From: Anaerobacterium chartisolvens
GTDB lineage: Bacteria > Bacillota > Clostridia > Acetivibrionales > DSM-27016
Direction of reading: 5' to 3'
NCBI RefSeq assembly: GCF_003337415.1
Contig: NZ_QPJT01000034.1
Span: forward strand, 1 to 40,666
DNA length: 40,666 bases
Positions 1-8,498 of the stretch are shown here, one piece after another. The notes below the pieces were generated by a model. That model had not been told where the DNA came from and searched no databases. It was given only the letters and a program-made list of their open reading frames with translations. How positions within the stretch are numbered: the first letter of the stretch is position 1; each line of letters opens with the position of its first letter. Made by a program: the position numbers and the translations under genes.

Positions 1-30
1 AATTACTTTCTTAATGACTCACAAATAAAA

Positions 31-79
31 ATGATGCTAAACTACGCATTTTGAGGTTTAGCACCATTTTTCTCTTTTT
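31..79 (+). terminator. Rho-independent terminator
   Basis: Arms ATGATGCTAAAC (31-42) and GTTTAGCACCAT (56-67) pair with one mismatch and are followed by a T-rich tail on the + strand. The flanking A-run (25-31) means it could also work on the - strand. It probably ends a transcript entering from the left of the window. Confidence 0.6.
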
Positions 80-115
80 ACTCCTAAAGACAGGTTTTAT
101 AGCAAGGAGGTGTTT

Positions 116-178
116 ATGATTTTGTATGTACGTCTGTATTGCACATGGTTTAGAAATATGTGTGCTGTGTATGGGTGA
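116..178 (+). CDS. Possible 20-aa leader peptide or small protein
   Basis: An ATG at 116 follows a near-perfect ribosome binding site (AAGGAGG, 104-110, 5 nt spacing) and opens a 20-codon ORF, MILYVRLYCTWFRNMCAVYG, ending at TGA 176-178. The last codons form the left arm of a strong terminator hairpin and the stop codon lies in its loop, so ribosome position could affect folding. I do not recognise the peptide. It could be an attenuator leader, a tiny membrane-active peptide or a chance ORF; the strong binding site is the main argument for translation. No gene on the + strand follows within 10 kb, which argues against classic attenuation of a downstream gene. Confidence 0.35.
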   Translation: MILYVRLYCTWFRNMCAVYG

Positions 179-200
179 ACCCGTATACAGCACTTTTGTT
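162..200 (+). terminator. Strong Rho-independent terminator
   Basis: A 14-bp stem (162-175 with 180-193, two G-U wobbles) has a 4-nt loop and the tail TTTTGTTTT. It overlaps the end of the 20-codon ORF that starts at 116. Confidence 0.8.
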
Positions 201-390
201 TTCCTTAGGACACAGGATTTCGGGGGAGACGGGCTTAATGTTTCAGTCTGTTGTGATGCATATATTTTGTTTTCTAACTCCCTAATCCCCCGTTGCCTGT
301 GGACTTAAGGGAGTATATAGACAAATCAGAGGTGTTCCGGCTTTCTTTATTTCTTTTTATGCGGGCTTGAATAATTAGACCCGATATCTA
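201..390. other. Gene-free spacer
   Basis: I see no ORF with a plausible ribosome binding site and no convincing structured element between the terminator ending near 200 and the ATPase stop codon at 391. Confidence 0.5.
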
Positions 391-1713
391 CTACCCCTGT
401 TTAACCATCCTGTCAATTGTCCAGAGCATATATAGCGGGATGCTTAACAGGTTGTCATCCCTTTTCAGGTTAAGCATTGAAGTCCTGACAGACACCTCCG
501 GCGAGTATTTTTGTCTATATACACCCAGGCTGCGAGCCTTCACGTTTGTTGAAGCCTTAACCTCAATGGGTACAATCCTTTCATCAAATTGAGCTACAAA
601 GTCAACTTCGGCGGTATTCCCTGACTTCCAATAAAATGGCATATCTCCTTGAACATTAACAAGCTCCGCTAAAACATAATTTTCCGTCAACGCACCTTTA
701 AACTCCTCATAAAGCCTTGAGTCCTCAAATATTGAAGCCGCAGGAAGTCTTGACATTCTTCTCAGCAAGCCTGTGTCTGAAATATAAAGCTTAAAAAATC
801 CTGTGCTTGAGTAAGCAGACAATGGTATCGCCGGCTTTTCGATCTTGCATACCTTATACACCATTCCCGCATCCACAAGCCACTGCATGGCATCCTCCAA
901 ATCCTTAGCCCTTGCACCGGACTTTACATGACCATATACAAATTTTCCGTTCTCCTTGGCTAGCTGTCCGGGAATGCTTTTCCATATTAAAGACATCTTA
1001 GGAAAGTCTGCTGCCGGGGCATGCTTGGCAAAATCCACCTCGTATGAGTCCAAAATAACATCCTGTATTCTTTCAACCTCAGAAACGTCTTTAGTTTCAA
1101 TCCACTTAGCAACAGCCTCCGGCATTCCCCCGGTTATATAATAGGTCTTAAGAAGAGCTGACAGCTTATCTGCAAACATTTGCGGAACAGTCTCATAAGA
1201 GCTTAAGCTTTCAATATAATCAAGCAGCATTTGTTCTTCATTGGCGAGTGCAAACTCATAAAAGCACATAGGCCGAAGAGTCAGAAAATCAACCTTTCCC
1301 ACGGGAAAAGACAGCGGTTTTGACAGTGCAATCCCTAAAAGAGAACCGGCACATACAATATGATATTCGGGAGCCATTTCATAAAAATATTTCAAGGAGG
1401 TCAATGCCTTGTTGCAAAACTGAATCTCATCAAAAATTATAAGGGTTTTCATGGGCTTAATAGCTTTTTTACCTAATATACCCAGCTCCGTAATAATGCG
1501 CCTAGGATCCAGATCCTGCTCAAAACGCTCAGCTAAAGACGGATTTCCCTCAAAATTAAAATACGACACTTCATCATAATTTTCTCTGCCAAATTCGTTT
1601 AGAATATAAGTTTTGCCGCATTGCCGCACTCCCTTTAGAATTAAAGGCTTTCTATCCTTTCGCTTCTTCCACTTTATTAGTTCATTTAATATTAAACGTC
1701 TCAATACTATCAC
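391..1713 (-). CDS. AAA family ATPase with DUF4143 (AAA_14) domain
   Basis: This 440-aa protein has a Walker A loop (GVRQCGKTY, about residues 28-36), a Walker B (LIIFDEIQ, about 90-97) and a sensor-like CAGSLLG, the typical N-terminal AAA_14 layout. The C-terminal half matches DUF4143, with a PD-(D/E)XK-like EVDFVAQ...VPIEVKA pattern near residues 370-390. The cellular role of these proteins is poorly defined; they are common accessory genes that vary between strains. The start codon is GTG with a weak AGGACGG upstream; a TTG three codons downstream is possible. It is monocistronic and reads from a TTGACA/TATTAT promoter that overlaps a long perfect palindrome. Family assignment is firm, function is not. 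Confidence 0.88.
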   Translation of the reverse strand: MIVLRRLILNELIKWKKRKDRKPLILKGVRQCGKTYILNEFGRENYDEVSYFNFEGNPSLAERFEQDLDPRRIITELGILGKKAIKPMKTLIIFDEIQFCNKALTSLKYFYEMAPEYHIVCAGSLLGIALSKPLSFPVGKVDFLTLRPMCFYEFALANEEQMLLDYIESLSSYETVPQMFADKLSALLKTYYITGGMPEAVAKWIETKDVSEVERIQDVILDSYEVDFAKHAPAADFPKMSLIWKSIPGQLAKENGKFVYGHVKSGARAKDLEDAMQWLVDAGMVYKVCKIEKPAIPLSAYSSTGFFKLYISDTGLLRRMSRLPAASIFEDSRLYEEFKGALTENYVLAELVNVQGDMPFYWKSGNTAEVDFVAQFDERIVPIEVKASTNVKARSLGVYRQKYSPEVSVRTSMLNLKRDDNLLSIPLYMLWTIDRMVKQG

Positions 1714-1720
1714 TTCCGTC

Positions 1721-1774
1721 CTATTATAAATATTAAAAATGCAATTGGAATTGCATTTTTAATATTTATAATAG
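1721..1774. repeat. 54-bp perfect palindrome upstream of the ATPase
   Basis: Two 26-bp arms (1721-1746 and 1749-1774) are exact reverse complements around a central GG. It begins 8 bp upstream of the ATPase start and covers the -10 box and the predicted transcription start. It would form a hairpin in the 5' UTR, or serve as an extended operator. Confidence 0.85.
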
Positions 1775-1796
1775 CCTAATGTATTTTGTTTGTCAA
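1768..1796 (-). promoter_or_regulatory. Sigma-A type promoter of the ATPase gene
   Basis: On the - strand TTGACA (1796-1791) and TATTAT (1773-1768) are separated by 17 nt. The -10 box lies in the outer end of the 54-bp palindrome. Confidence 0.6.
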
Positions 1797-1803
1797 TTAT
1801 AAT

Positions 1804-1846
1804 AAAAAAGCTTAATAGCACTTTGCTACATTGGCGGTAGAAAGTG
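1804..1846 (-). terminator. Probable terminator of the tad operon
   Basis: On the - strand CACTTTCTAC pairs with GTAG-C-AAAGTG (hairpin 1819-1846, one bulge), followed after a few bases by GCTTTTTTATT. It lies about 40 bp past the FHA gene stop. The gap between stem and T-run lowers confidence. Confidence 0.45.
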
Positions 1847-1883
1847 ATTTATAGAATAAGTTTTCACGTATAGCCTTAGCCAA

Positions 1884-3368
1884 CTACCTCTTCAATATCT
1901 TGCGCCCCGGCACATTGAATACATAGTCGCTGTTTGCAAGCGTAACCCTGTCGCTGTCCTTAAGCTCATACTCAATATTGCAGGTCATTCTGACACCGTT
2001 TATAAAGGTGCCGTTTCTGGAATTCAAATCCTTTATATAAAACAGCGATCCCCGTTTTACTATCTGGGCATGTATCTTGCCTATTGTATTATTAACGCAC
2101 ACATGATCCACCTGCCCCTTAAGCCTCCCTATTATAAAGCTGTTCTTTGTCACTCTGATCCTTTCCTCTCCTTCCTCCCCACAACCCAGCAAATACGGCT
2201 CGCCGTTCCTCTCCCCCCTCAAAAACACGGTATTGCTCTGCCACAGCAGGTTTTCTCTTGCAGGCGGTGCAGCATTTTCAGCCATTTCAACCTCAATATC
2301 CTCCGCTTCTGCCCGCAGATTTTCTATGGCAGAAGGAGTCACAGCTTCCTCCTCCCCGCCATGCCCGGAAGCATCTTTTTTACCTAGAATCCTTCTTATT
2401 ATGAGGAAATCAGCCGCTCCGGCAATCATAATAAGTCCTGCGTATGTCGCCGCCGTATGCCCGTCATTTAAAGCATTAAGAATACCTGACGCAAATATTA
2501 CCGCCAAAACAGCTATAATCGCCGTCTGTGACAGCACCAGAGCCGTTCCTGCCCTTTGGGCGCTTTCCCTTGGTTCCGTGCGTACCCCTTCCTTGTTCTT
2601 TGGCTTTGCCTCAAGGTCTGAAAAAGGTACAGGAGGGATCTGGAATAACCCGCCAGAACCCTTTTGCTTTTTTCCCTTTTCCTTGCCAGCCCAAAAGGAC
2701 TGACGCTCACTATCGCCTTGTACGCTCTCAGGCTCCCTCACCTTTTCTGCCTGCCTCTTTTCTCCCTGCGCGGCTTCGCCGTGCGCTGCGCCGCTTCTCA
2801 GTTCCGTTAAAAGCGCGGCAAACATTTTAATGCTGAAGCTTTCCTGCTTTATGCACCCTAAAATCCTTTGTATATAATTATCGCCGGCAGCTTCCTCTAT
2901 ATCCGCCAGCATCGTAATAATCCTGATTATAAGCTCCTTAAAGCTTTTGGATATGTCAACGTCAATATTTACCGGCAGATAAGCCATAAATATCTGTCGG
3001 GTGTCTGTATTTATATAAATATAGTCCTCATGCATAAGAAATCCGTTTTGCTGCAAAAGGTATTCCTTTGATCCCAAAACTGCCTTGGCTATGCCTTCAA
3101 GAATTGCTATAAGTTCATTCCTGCCAAGCCTTGTCCTCTCTAAGAACATGGAAAGAGTTATTTTAGAGGTTATATCATAATACAGCGCGCAAGAGTTATC
3201 CTTGCTCCTCATATGCACGGGAAGCATACTGCTTGACGGGCTGTATGATATCATTTCAAGCTGATAGCCTTTCACAGCCTCATTTCCTAAAATCCTCGCC
3301 ACCATATAGCTGGATGAGCCTCCGCTCTCAAAGCCAAACTTAAATCTCCCCTCGATCAAATTCATCAT
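1884..3368 (-). CDS. FHA domain protein with N-terminal DUF6382-like region
   Basis: The 494-aa protein ends in a clear forkhead-associated domain (about residues 405-490: FIIGRLKGQVDHVCVNN, KIHAQIV, LNSRNGTFINGVR), which binds phosphothreonine peptides. Two hydrophobic segments (about 280-300 and 307-325) anchor the middle. The N-terminal 200 residues resemble the DUF6382 region often joined to FHA in clostridia. A charged, low-complexity linker lies at about 200-275. As last gene of the Tad pilus operon it may link pilus assembly to Ser/Thr kinase signalling; that is inference. Start is ATG 3368 or the adjacent ATG 3365, behind AAAGGAT. Confidence 0.82.
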   Translation of the reverse strand: MMNLIEGRFKFGFESGGSSSYMVARILGNEAVKGYQLEMISYSPSSSMLPVHMRSKDNSCALYYDITSKITLSMFLERTRLGRNELIAILEGIAKAVLGSKEYLLQQNGFLMHEDYIYINTDTRQIFMAYLPVNIDVDISKSFKELIIRIITMLADIEEAAGDNYIQRILGCIKQESFSIKMFAALLTELRSGAAHGEAAQGEKRQAEKVREPESVQGDSERQSFWAGKEKGKKQKGSGGLFQIPPVPFSDLEAKPKNKEGVRTEPRESAQRAGTALVLSQTAIIAVLAVIFASGILNALNDGHTAATYAGLIMIAGAADFLIIRRILGKKDASGHGGEEEAVTPSAIENLRAEAEDIEVEMAENAAPPARENLLWQSNTVFLRGERNGEPYLLGCGEEGEERIRVTKNSFIIGRLKGQVDHVCVNNTIGKIHAQIVKRGSLFYIKDLNSRNGTFINGVRMTCNIEYELKDSDRVTLANSDYVFNVPGRKILKR

Positions 3369-3387
3369 ATCCTTTCACAGCCTCCCC

Positions 3388-4371
3388 CTATTTATAGAAA
3401 TTCCATTTTCCCTTATTGCTGCAAACTCCGCACCTTCCATACCCCTTTTCCAATGCCTCTTTAATATAAACGGGGATTTTGCTTGAGGAAAGGCACGGGC
3501 AATCACTCTTATGATATTTGCTTCCCGTCTTGGTAATGTATACAATATCCTCCTTAAGGCTGCCATAGCTTTCCTCTACAGAACTGTCGGCTTCTCCTCC
3601 ATATACTCCGTTTCTTCCATTCATCCATGCTCTTTCCACACTCGTATATCTAAGAAGCACCTGCCTTTTAAAAAAAGGGACGGGAATATTTACGGCATAC
3701 TCTACGGAAATTACAACATCATCCTTCTCAGGAGTATAGCCTATTTGCTCACATGCCTTAAGATATTCCGCATTCGACAGCCTCAACATGCGTTCCGCAT
3801 TGCTTTGTGGTATTTGTATGAAAGAGCATCTCACTTTTTCGGGATCTACGGACTTTTGATCGATAAAGTTGTTTAGAAAATAAATTACCACTACGTTTTT
3901 CAGCTTGTGCTTTGTATGGTAGTAGCCCTCTCCCAGCCTTTTCACAGCGTAATCCTTTAAAGCCGCCTCAAATACCTCCAAAATTTCCGTCATTCCGTCA
4001 TGAGTGCTGTCCTCGGCATTTCCCGAAAGCAATGAGGCAGCTAAAGAAGCCCCCGCATCACTCAAAGTTTTATCCTTAAGTGCGCTTATCTCATCCTCAA
4101 AGGACGGAAGGGTATACCCTTCGGCGGCGTCCAAAAACAGCTCATCCTCCAGACAGTTCAGCATACCTATAGGATAAGCGGAAGCCGCAAGCTGCTTTGT
4201 TGTCTCATTTACAGCATGGCCTAGAGCAATGCTCACATATCCTATCCTTATAAAAAATATAAAAAGCAAAAGGAAAAACAGCAGCACAGGAAACGATATA
4301 CACGCCTCTACAGTAATCGAGCCTCTTGAATTATTTTTAATGCCCTTCTTCAATCTATCAATACGCAGCAT
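3388..4371 (-). CDS. TadE-like pseudopilin with Cys-rich C-terminus
   Basis: The 327-aa protein has a prepilin-like N-terminus: RGSITVEACISF followed by a 20-residue hydrophobic helix (about 17-50). If cut after Gly, Glu sits at +5 as in class III prepilins. The rest is a large extracellular domain. The C-terminus carries SKYHKSDCPCLSSSK and GRCGVCSNKG, a small Cys/His cluster seen in some clostridial surface proteins. The start overlaps the upstream gene by 14 nt behind GAAGGA. It is most likely a minor pilin or assembly component of the Tad pilus. Confidence 0.8.
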   Translation of the reverse strand: MLRIDRLKKGIKNNSRGSITVEACISFPVLLFFLLLFIFFIRIGYVSIALGHAVNETTKQLAASAYPIGMLNCLEDELFLDAAEGYTLPSFEDEISALKDKTLSDAGASLAASLLSGNAEDSTHDGMTEILEVFEAALKDYAVKRLGEGYYHTKHKLKNVVVIYFLNNFIDQKSVDPEKVRCSFIQIPQSNAERMLRLSNAEYLKACEQIGYTPEKDDVVISVEYAVNIPVPFFKRQVLLRYTSVERAWMNGRNGVYGGEADSSVEESYGSLKEDIVYITKTGSKYHKSDCPCLSSSKIPVYIKEALEKGYGRCGVCSNKGKWNFYK

Positions 4372-5869
4372 AAAAATCCTTCTCTATGACATATTTACCT
4401 CCCTCAAAGCCCTTAATTCCCAGCTTGTCCGTCTGAAGCAAGGGCAAAAACCACAGATTGATTTTAACAACCGCTCTGCAATGTATGGAGGTGCTGTAAT
4501 CCGACAGCTCGAAATCGGGATTTTGCAAAACATAGTCGGTACCCGGTCTTTTGCAGTTTACCTGCATAAGCTGCCTCACCCTGTTTAGCTGCCCGTCCCT
4601 GTCCATCGCCGCCTGCAAAAGTAAAAACACCCTGAGATGGTCTGCATAATCCAGCGTTATAAATGAATTTTTAAGAGATGGGCAGATGTCTATGGAGCCT
4701 CCTTTATATAATTCATAACAGTCGGTTCCCGCTCTTACCATTCCCCTTGCTATGGCATACACAAGGCGAAATATGGGATGGGGAATCTTGCTTGTGGCAA
4801 AATAATCCACTGAGTTTATAGCAAATCTTAAAAACCCTATTGCCGCAACAGTATTTGAAATATTGAGATTTTCCCGTCTGTCCCCCCACAGAATATACTC
4901 CACCTCTCCCTTTTCAAAAAAGTGGTCCCTTCTTACGCTCGAGCTATGATAAGTAAATCTGTCCATTATGTACTCTGTAACATATATGTTCTCGGTGCCG
5001 GCCTCCATAGCATTTTTTACATTGTCCAAAAATGCCAGAATGTTTTCACTGTCCTTTTCCGCAAGCTCTGCCGAATCCTCAGAGTATTGTATTACTCCCT
5101 TCCTCAAATCTCCCATTTCAATGTCTCGTATCCCCATGATCTTTCTAACCTCGTCAAAATCTATAAGCCATGCTTCATTTATGGATTTCAGACCTAAAAA
5201 TTCCCCCAAGACCTTCTCCAGATCATTAAGCTTGGTAATGCTGTCCTCATCCGCCGAAGGAGGCTCCTCCTCCCATGCCTCAAAGTCTTGCTCAGAGGCC
5301 GGGGAATCTTCTGTCTCGTCCCCCTCACTCTCAATGCTTTTCTCCCACTCCTTAAACTCTTTCCTCACACTCTCTTCACTTCGTGCAGAATCCTTTTTGT
5401 CAAATATTCCTGACATATTGAACTTCTTAATAACAGTTTCGGTAACTGCAATGGGTGTCCTGTACTTCATGTATTTTAAAATTTCTTCTCTCAGAGCATT
5501 ATCATCACTGTCTGCAAGATTATTCCTTGCGTGAACGTCCGTTTTATTCTCCTCAATAGCATAGTCTATAAATTTAAAATTTTTGTGATTTTCCTTTAAA
5601 TTCACAGAGAGGTATTTAATAAGCTCTTGTTTAGCGGCATCTGCACCTTGATAGGCATTTAAAGCAAATATCCCGTAATCTCCCGCCAATTCAGGGCTGT
5701 ATCCCGCAAGCACCGACCTTGACGCACTGTTTAAGCTGCTGTGCACCCGCCTTTCGGCAACAGCTATTCTGCACACATCAACCATTACACCGCTGAATAT
5801 TAAAAGTGCCATCAGTATAATACATTGGAAAACTGTAATTGCGCCCCGGTTGCTTCCAAACACCCCCAT
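4358..5869 (-). CDS. DUF5702-like Tad pilus-associated protein
   Basis: The 503-aa protein starts with NRGAITVFQCIILMALLIFSG, a prepilin-like helix (about residues 8-30). The +5 Glu of the class III cleavage motif is Phe here, so it may stay uncut. After the helix comes VCRIAVAERRVHSSLNSASRSVLAGYSPELAGDYGIFAL, typical of clostridial TadE/DUF5702 proteins (quoted in part: key run AERRVHSSLNSASRS). The large extracytoplasmic region includes an acidic stretch (about 165-210). Start ATG 5869 follows GGGGGAGGG. It overlaps the next gene by 14 nt and belongs to the tad operon. Confidence 0.78.
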   Translation of the reverse strand: MGVFGSNRGAITVFQCIILMALLIFSGVMVDVCRIAVAERRVHSSLNSASRSVLAGYSPELAGDYGIFALNAYQGADAAKQELIKYLSVNLKENHKNFKFIDYAIEENKTDVHARNNLADSDDNALREEILKYMKYRTPIAVTETVIKKFNMSGIFDKKDSARSEESVRKEFKEWEKSIESEGDETEDSPASEQDFEAWEEEPPSADEDSITKLNDLEKVLGEFLGLKSINEAWLIDFDEVRKIMGIRDIEMGDLRKGVIQYSEDSAELAEKDSENILAFLDNVKNAMEAGTENIYVTEYIMDRFTYHSSSVRRDHFFEKGEVEYILWGDRRENLNISNTVAAIGFLRFAINSVDYFATSKIPHPIFRLVYAIARGMVRAGTDCYELYKGGSIDICPSLKNSFITLDYADHLRVFLLLQAAMDRDGQLNRVRQLMQVNCKRPGTDYVLQNPDFELSDYSTSIHCRAVVKINLWFLPLLQTDKLGIKGFEGGKYVIEKDFYAAY

Positions 5870-5887
5870 TTCATACCCTCCCCCAAG

Positions 5888-6577
5888 CTATTTAAACCTC
5901 TCCTTAAGCTGCTCCAGCTTTGCGGAAATGCCTGATGCCTTAAAACCCTTGGAGGAGTATTCGGCAAGCAAATCAATATTCCTTATATACTCGGCAGGCT
6001 CCGATACATCTGCCGTGCCCACTGCAACCAGGGTAAGGGTGCTTTTCCCGTCAAATATCGCCTTTATCCCTCCAAGGGGAATGCTTATCTCCTGCTGAAG
6101 GGTCACCTTTATCTCTCTCTGTATTAAAATATTTTTAAATTCAACTTTCATATATGTAGATAAAGGTTTTAACAGGCCTTTTTTCATATCCCGCACCACA
6201 CAATTCCTTATTTTCAAAACCTTAATATCCCCTTCAGCCGCCGGGCTATTGCCGTTTATAGTTCCGGCATCCAGAAATTCCTCGTACTCCCCGCCTCTGA
6301 AAAGCATCCCGTCGGTAAGCTGGCTGTATAAGCTCTTCAGCCCGGTTCTTCTGGTTGTGTCCAGAAAGCCATCCTCCATTGACCGCGCTTCGTCCAGCCA
6401 TACCTCCACGCCCTGCTGTGCCGCCTTAGACGCTATGGAAGCAAGCAGCACCCTTTGATTCATTATCAAAAAAGAGTAAATAACCGCCGCAAGCACTATA
6501 ACTATGCACCATACCACCAATATAGCCTCTATCGTGGTGCTTCCCCTGTCCGGGGAAAATCTCCTTAATGCCTTCAT
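5888..6577 (-). CDS. TadE/TadF-like minor pseudopilin
   Basis: The 229-aa protein begins with DRGSTTIEAILVVWCIVIVL. A Gly followed by Glu at +5 and a hydrophobic helix (about residues 10-40) is the TadE/class III prepilin signature. The rest is predicted extracellular, with no recognised catalytic motif. ATG 6577 follows GGAAGGGCGG. It lies 12 bp after the Flp pilin stop codon and 18 bp before the DUF5702-like gene, within the operon. Probable role: minor pilin that primes or stabilises the Flp fibre. Confidence 0.8.
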   Translation of the reverse strand: MKALRRFSPDRGSTTIEAILVVWCIVIVLAAVIYSFLIMNQRVLLASIASKAAQQGVEVWLDEARSMEDGFLDTTRRTGLKSLYSQLTDGMLFRGGEYEEFLDAGTINGNSPAAEGDIKVLKIRNCVVRDMKKGLLKPLSTYMKVEFKNILIQREIKVTLQQEISIPLGGIKAIFDGKSTLTLVAVGTADVSEPAEYIRNIDLLAEYSSKGFKASGISAKLEQLKERFK

Positions 6578-6589
6578 AGCCGCCCTTCC

Positions 6590-6799
6590 TCAATCGGTAC
6601 TGATTGTCCCCAGATCCACATTGCCGGCATCCTTAATCTTGTCATCACTAAAAATTTTGGTCAGCATTCCCTTTACAAAATCTATAATAGTGCTCCTAAA
6701 TATCAGTGCTATTCCAACAAGAACAGCTATGATTATCACTATTTCCACCGTGCCCAGACCATCCTCCTCCTTGATAAACCTTTTAAACATCGTAAGCAT
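6590..6799 (-). CDS. flp: Flp-type major pilin
   Basis: I place the start at ATG 6799, behind AAGGGGGTGAGAG, giving 69 aa; the longer reading upstream to 6895 overlaps tadC and has no support. The N-terminus FKRFIKEEDGLGTVEIVIII has the processing site G|LGTVE (Glu at +5), then a 20-residue hydrophobic helix and a short tail, matching Flp1-like type IVb pilins. It is the only very small pilin in the operon and so the likely fibre subunit. A prepilin peptidase must act on it, and none is visible in the window. Confidence 0.85.
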   Translation of the reverse strand: MLTMFKRFIKEEDGLGTVEIVIIIAVLVGIALIFRSTIIDFVKGMLTKIFSDDKIKDAGNVDLGTISTD

Positions 6800-6854
6800 T
6801 TCTCTCACCCCCTTTAACTGCTGTATTACTGTATTTTTCAAGTCAGGCTCCGCG

Positions 6855-7715
6855 CTAAATTCCCTGCATCGCCAGCATTGCGGGCATCGCCACAATAATT
6901 AAAATGGCTAAAAACATTATCATCATAGGAAATAAAAGCTTAGTAGACGCTTCCTCCCCCAATCTTCTGGCAGTACTTTTCCTCATATCCCAGCACTCTC
7001 CCGCCTGAAGCCTGAGTATGGGAATGAGCTCTGAATTTCCCTTTTTGAGATTCTGAATAATAATGGATATAAACTTAGTTACCTGAGGTATTCTGCACCT
7101 CTTTGCGAAATTCTCATATGCCTGAATTTCAGGCTTTCCTCCCGCTATCTCGGCAAGCGTTTCTTTAAGCTCCTGATATAAAGGCCCGTCTCTTTTGCTG
7201 TCTTCCGAAATGCGCCTCCATGCCCCTGAAACCGTCATCCCCGCATTGATAAGAAGAGTAAGCTTGTTTATAAAATCAGGGAAATCAAGCTGTATATCTA
7301 TCCGCCTTTTTTTGACTCTTTTATAGAGCTCCCTATCGGTAAGATAGAATACCGCCCCCAGCATCACGGCGCCAAACACGGCAAGGCCTTTGTCCGGCCC
7401 CGTTGCCGCTCCAAAAAGCATCGTAATCACAGTGACGGCAATAAGAGCCGATATTTTGTTTGCCCAGTGAATTCTAAGATAATATTGTGAATACCTCGCT
7501 CCGTAAAGCTCCGTGAGCTTGTCGAGAAGCCCGCGGTCATACCGTGTTGAATATTTATACCGTATAAGCTCCATGACATACAGGCCTATGGGCATCAGCT
7601 CCTTCAGCGCGTATATCCTTCGATCCACAGGTCTAATAAGCTCCTTATACCTGTCCCGGGATATAATAAGCAGTACCGTCATACCTCCGGCAGCAACAAA
7701 AAAAGCAAATATCAT
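6855..7715 (-). CDS. tadC: Tad pilus inner-membrane platform protein TadC
   Basis: The 286-aa type II secretion F-domain protein has hydrophobic segments at about 1-20, 95-135 and 262-283. The cytoplasmic F domain lies between (FINKLTLLINAGMTVSGAWRRI, key run LLINAGMTVSGAW). TadB and TadC together form the membrane platform on which the TadA ATPase works. Start ATG 7715 follows GAGGTG. It lies 18 bp downstream of tadB and 55 bp upstream of the flp start. Confidence 0.88.
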   Translation of the reverse strand: MIFAFFVAAGGMTVLLIISRDRYKELIRPVDRRIYALKELMPIGLYVMELIRYKYSTRYDRGLLDKLTELYGARYSQYYLRIHWANKISALIAVTVITMLFGAATGPDKGLAVFGAVMLGAVFYLTDRELYKRVKKRRIDIQLDFPDFINKLTLLINAGMTVSGAWRRISEDSKRDGPLYQELKETLAEIAGGKPEIQAYENFAKRCRIPQVTKFISIIIQNLKKGNSELIPILRLQAGECWDMRKSTARRLGEEASTKLLFPMMIMFLAILIIVAMPAMLAMQGI

Positions 7716-7733
7716 TACTTACACCTCACATCG

Positions 7734-8498
7734 TTAAACCCTTATATCTATTATTTTTTTAGAAATATAGAATGCCAGAGCCAGAAGAAGCAACGCCGCC
7801 GTCATTGCCGCCCTGCCTGCGGGATGGCTGAATACAGGCGCTATGTAGTCCTCTGCGCTTACAGTAAGTATAAGCACCATCCCGACTGGCATGGCATTTA
7901 GTATCCTCTGCTCAAGCCTTCTCTGTGCAAGCAGTGTATCTATCTCCTGCTTTATCTCAATTTTATCGCTGATAATGTTGGAGGTGTTTTTAATTACCTC
8001 AATTATATTTCCCCCCGTTCTCTTGCAGGTATGGAACACATCCACAAAATTTTCCACATCCTCAAGATGAGACCTCTGTGCAAAGTCAAAAAGTATGCCT
8101 TCAATTGTCTCATTCATTTCCAGCCTTCTTAATATGCATTCAATCTCTTTAATTATATCTGTGCCGTCATCAGGATATATTACACTCATATCCCTTCGCA
8201 CATCTGTAAAAGCCATTTCAACAGATTTTCCCGCAGCAAGCGAGGAGGAGAGAGAATAAAGCATGTCCTTAAACTGTATGTTCAGCTCACTTTTCCTTTT
8301 AATAATAATGTCCGTGGTCTTCATCCGGGGGTAAAAAAGAGCGAGAGGGCACAACAGAACACACGCTATAAGGCTTCGGTAAAAAATATATGCTACGACA
8401 AATATCCCTGCTCCGCATATAAGAGTATAAAGGACTTTTTCCTTAAACTGCATTTTATAGCTGTTATAGTCGGTAAGCTTGCCTTCTTCTCTGTCCAT
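7734..8498 (-). CDS. tadB: Tad pilus inner-membrane platform protein TadB
   Basis: ATG 8498 overlaps the tadA stop as TGATG, giving 254 aa; a TTG one codon earlier is less likely. Hydrophobic segments lie at about 20-55 and 205-250, with a T2SS F domain between (LSSSLAAGKSVEMAF; FVDVFHTCKRTGGNIIEVI). This is the standard TadB arrangement, and TadC follows directly. The one-base overlap suggests translational coupling to tadA. Confidence 0.88.
   Translation of the reverse strand: MDREEGKLTDYNSYKMQFKEKVLYTLICGAGIFVVAYIFYRSLIACVLLCPLALFYPRMKTTDIIIKRKSELNIQFKDMLYSLSSSLAAGKSVEMAFTDVRRDMSVIYPDDGTDIIKEIECILRRLEMNETIEGILFDFAQRSHLEDVENFVDVFHTCKRTGGNIIEVIKNTSNIISDKIEIKQEIDTLLAQRRLEQRILNAMPVGMVLILTVSAEDYIAPVFSHPAGRAAMTAALLLLALAFYISKKIIDIRV

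Noticed and set aside
2070-2830. Several + strand ORFs inside the FHA gene
   Set aside because: Antisense shadows of a well supported coding frame, with no binding sites.
6590-6895. 101-aa version of the Flp pilin
   Set aside because: The extra 32 residues overlap tadC, lack a binding site and do not look like a pilin leader; ATG 6799 does.
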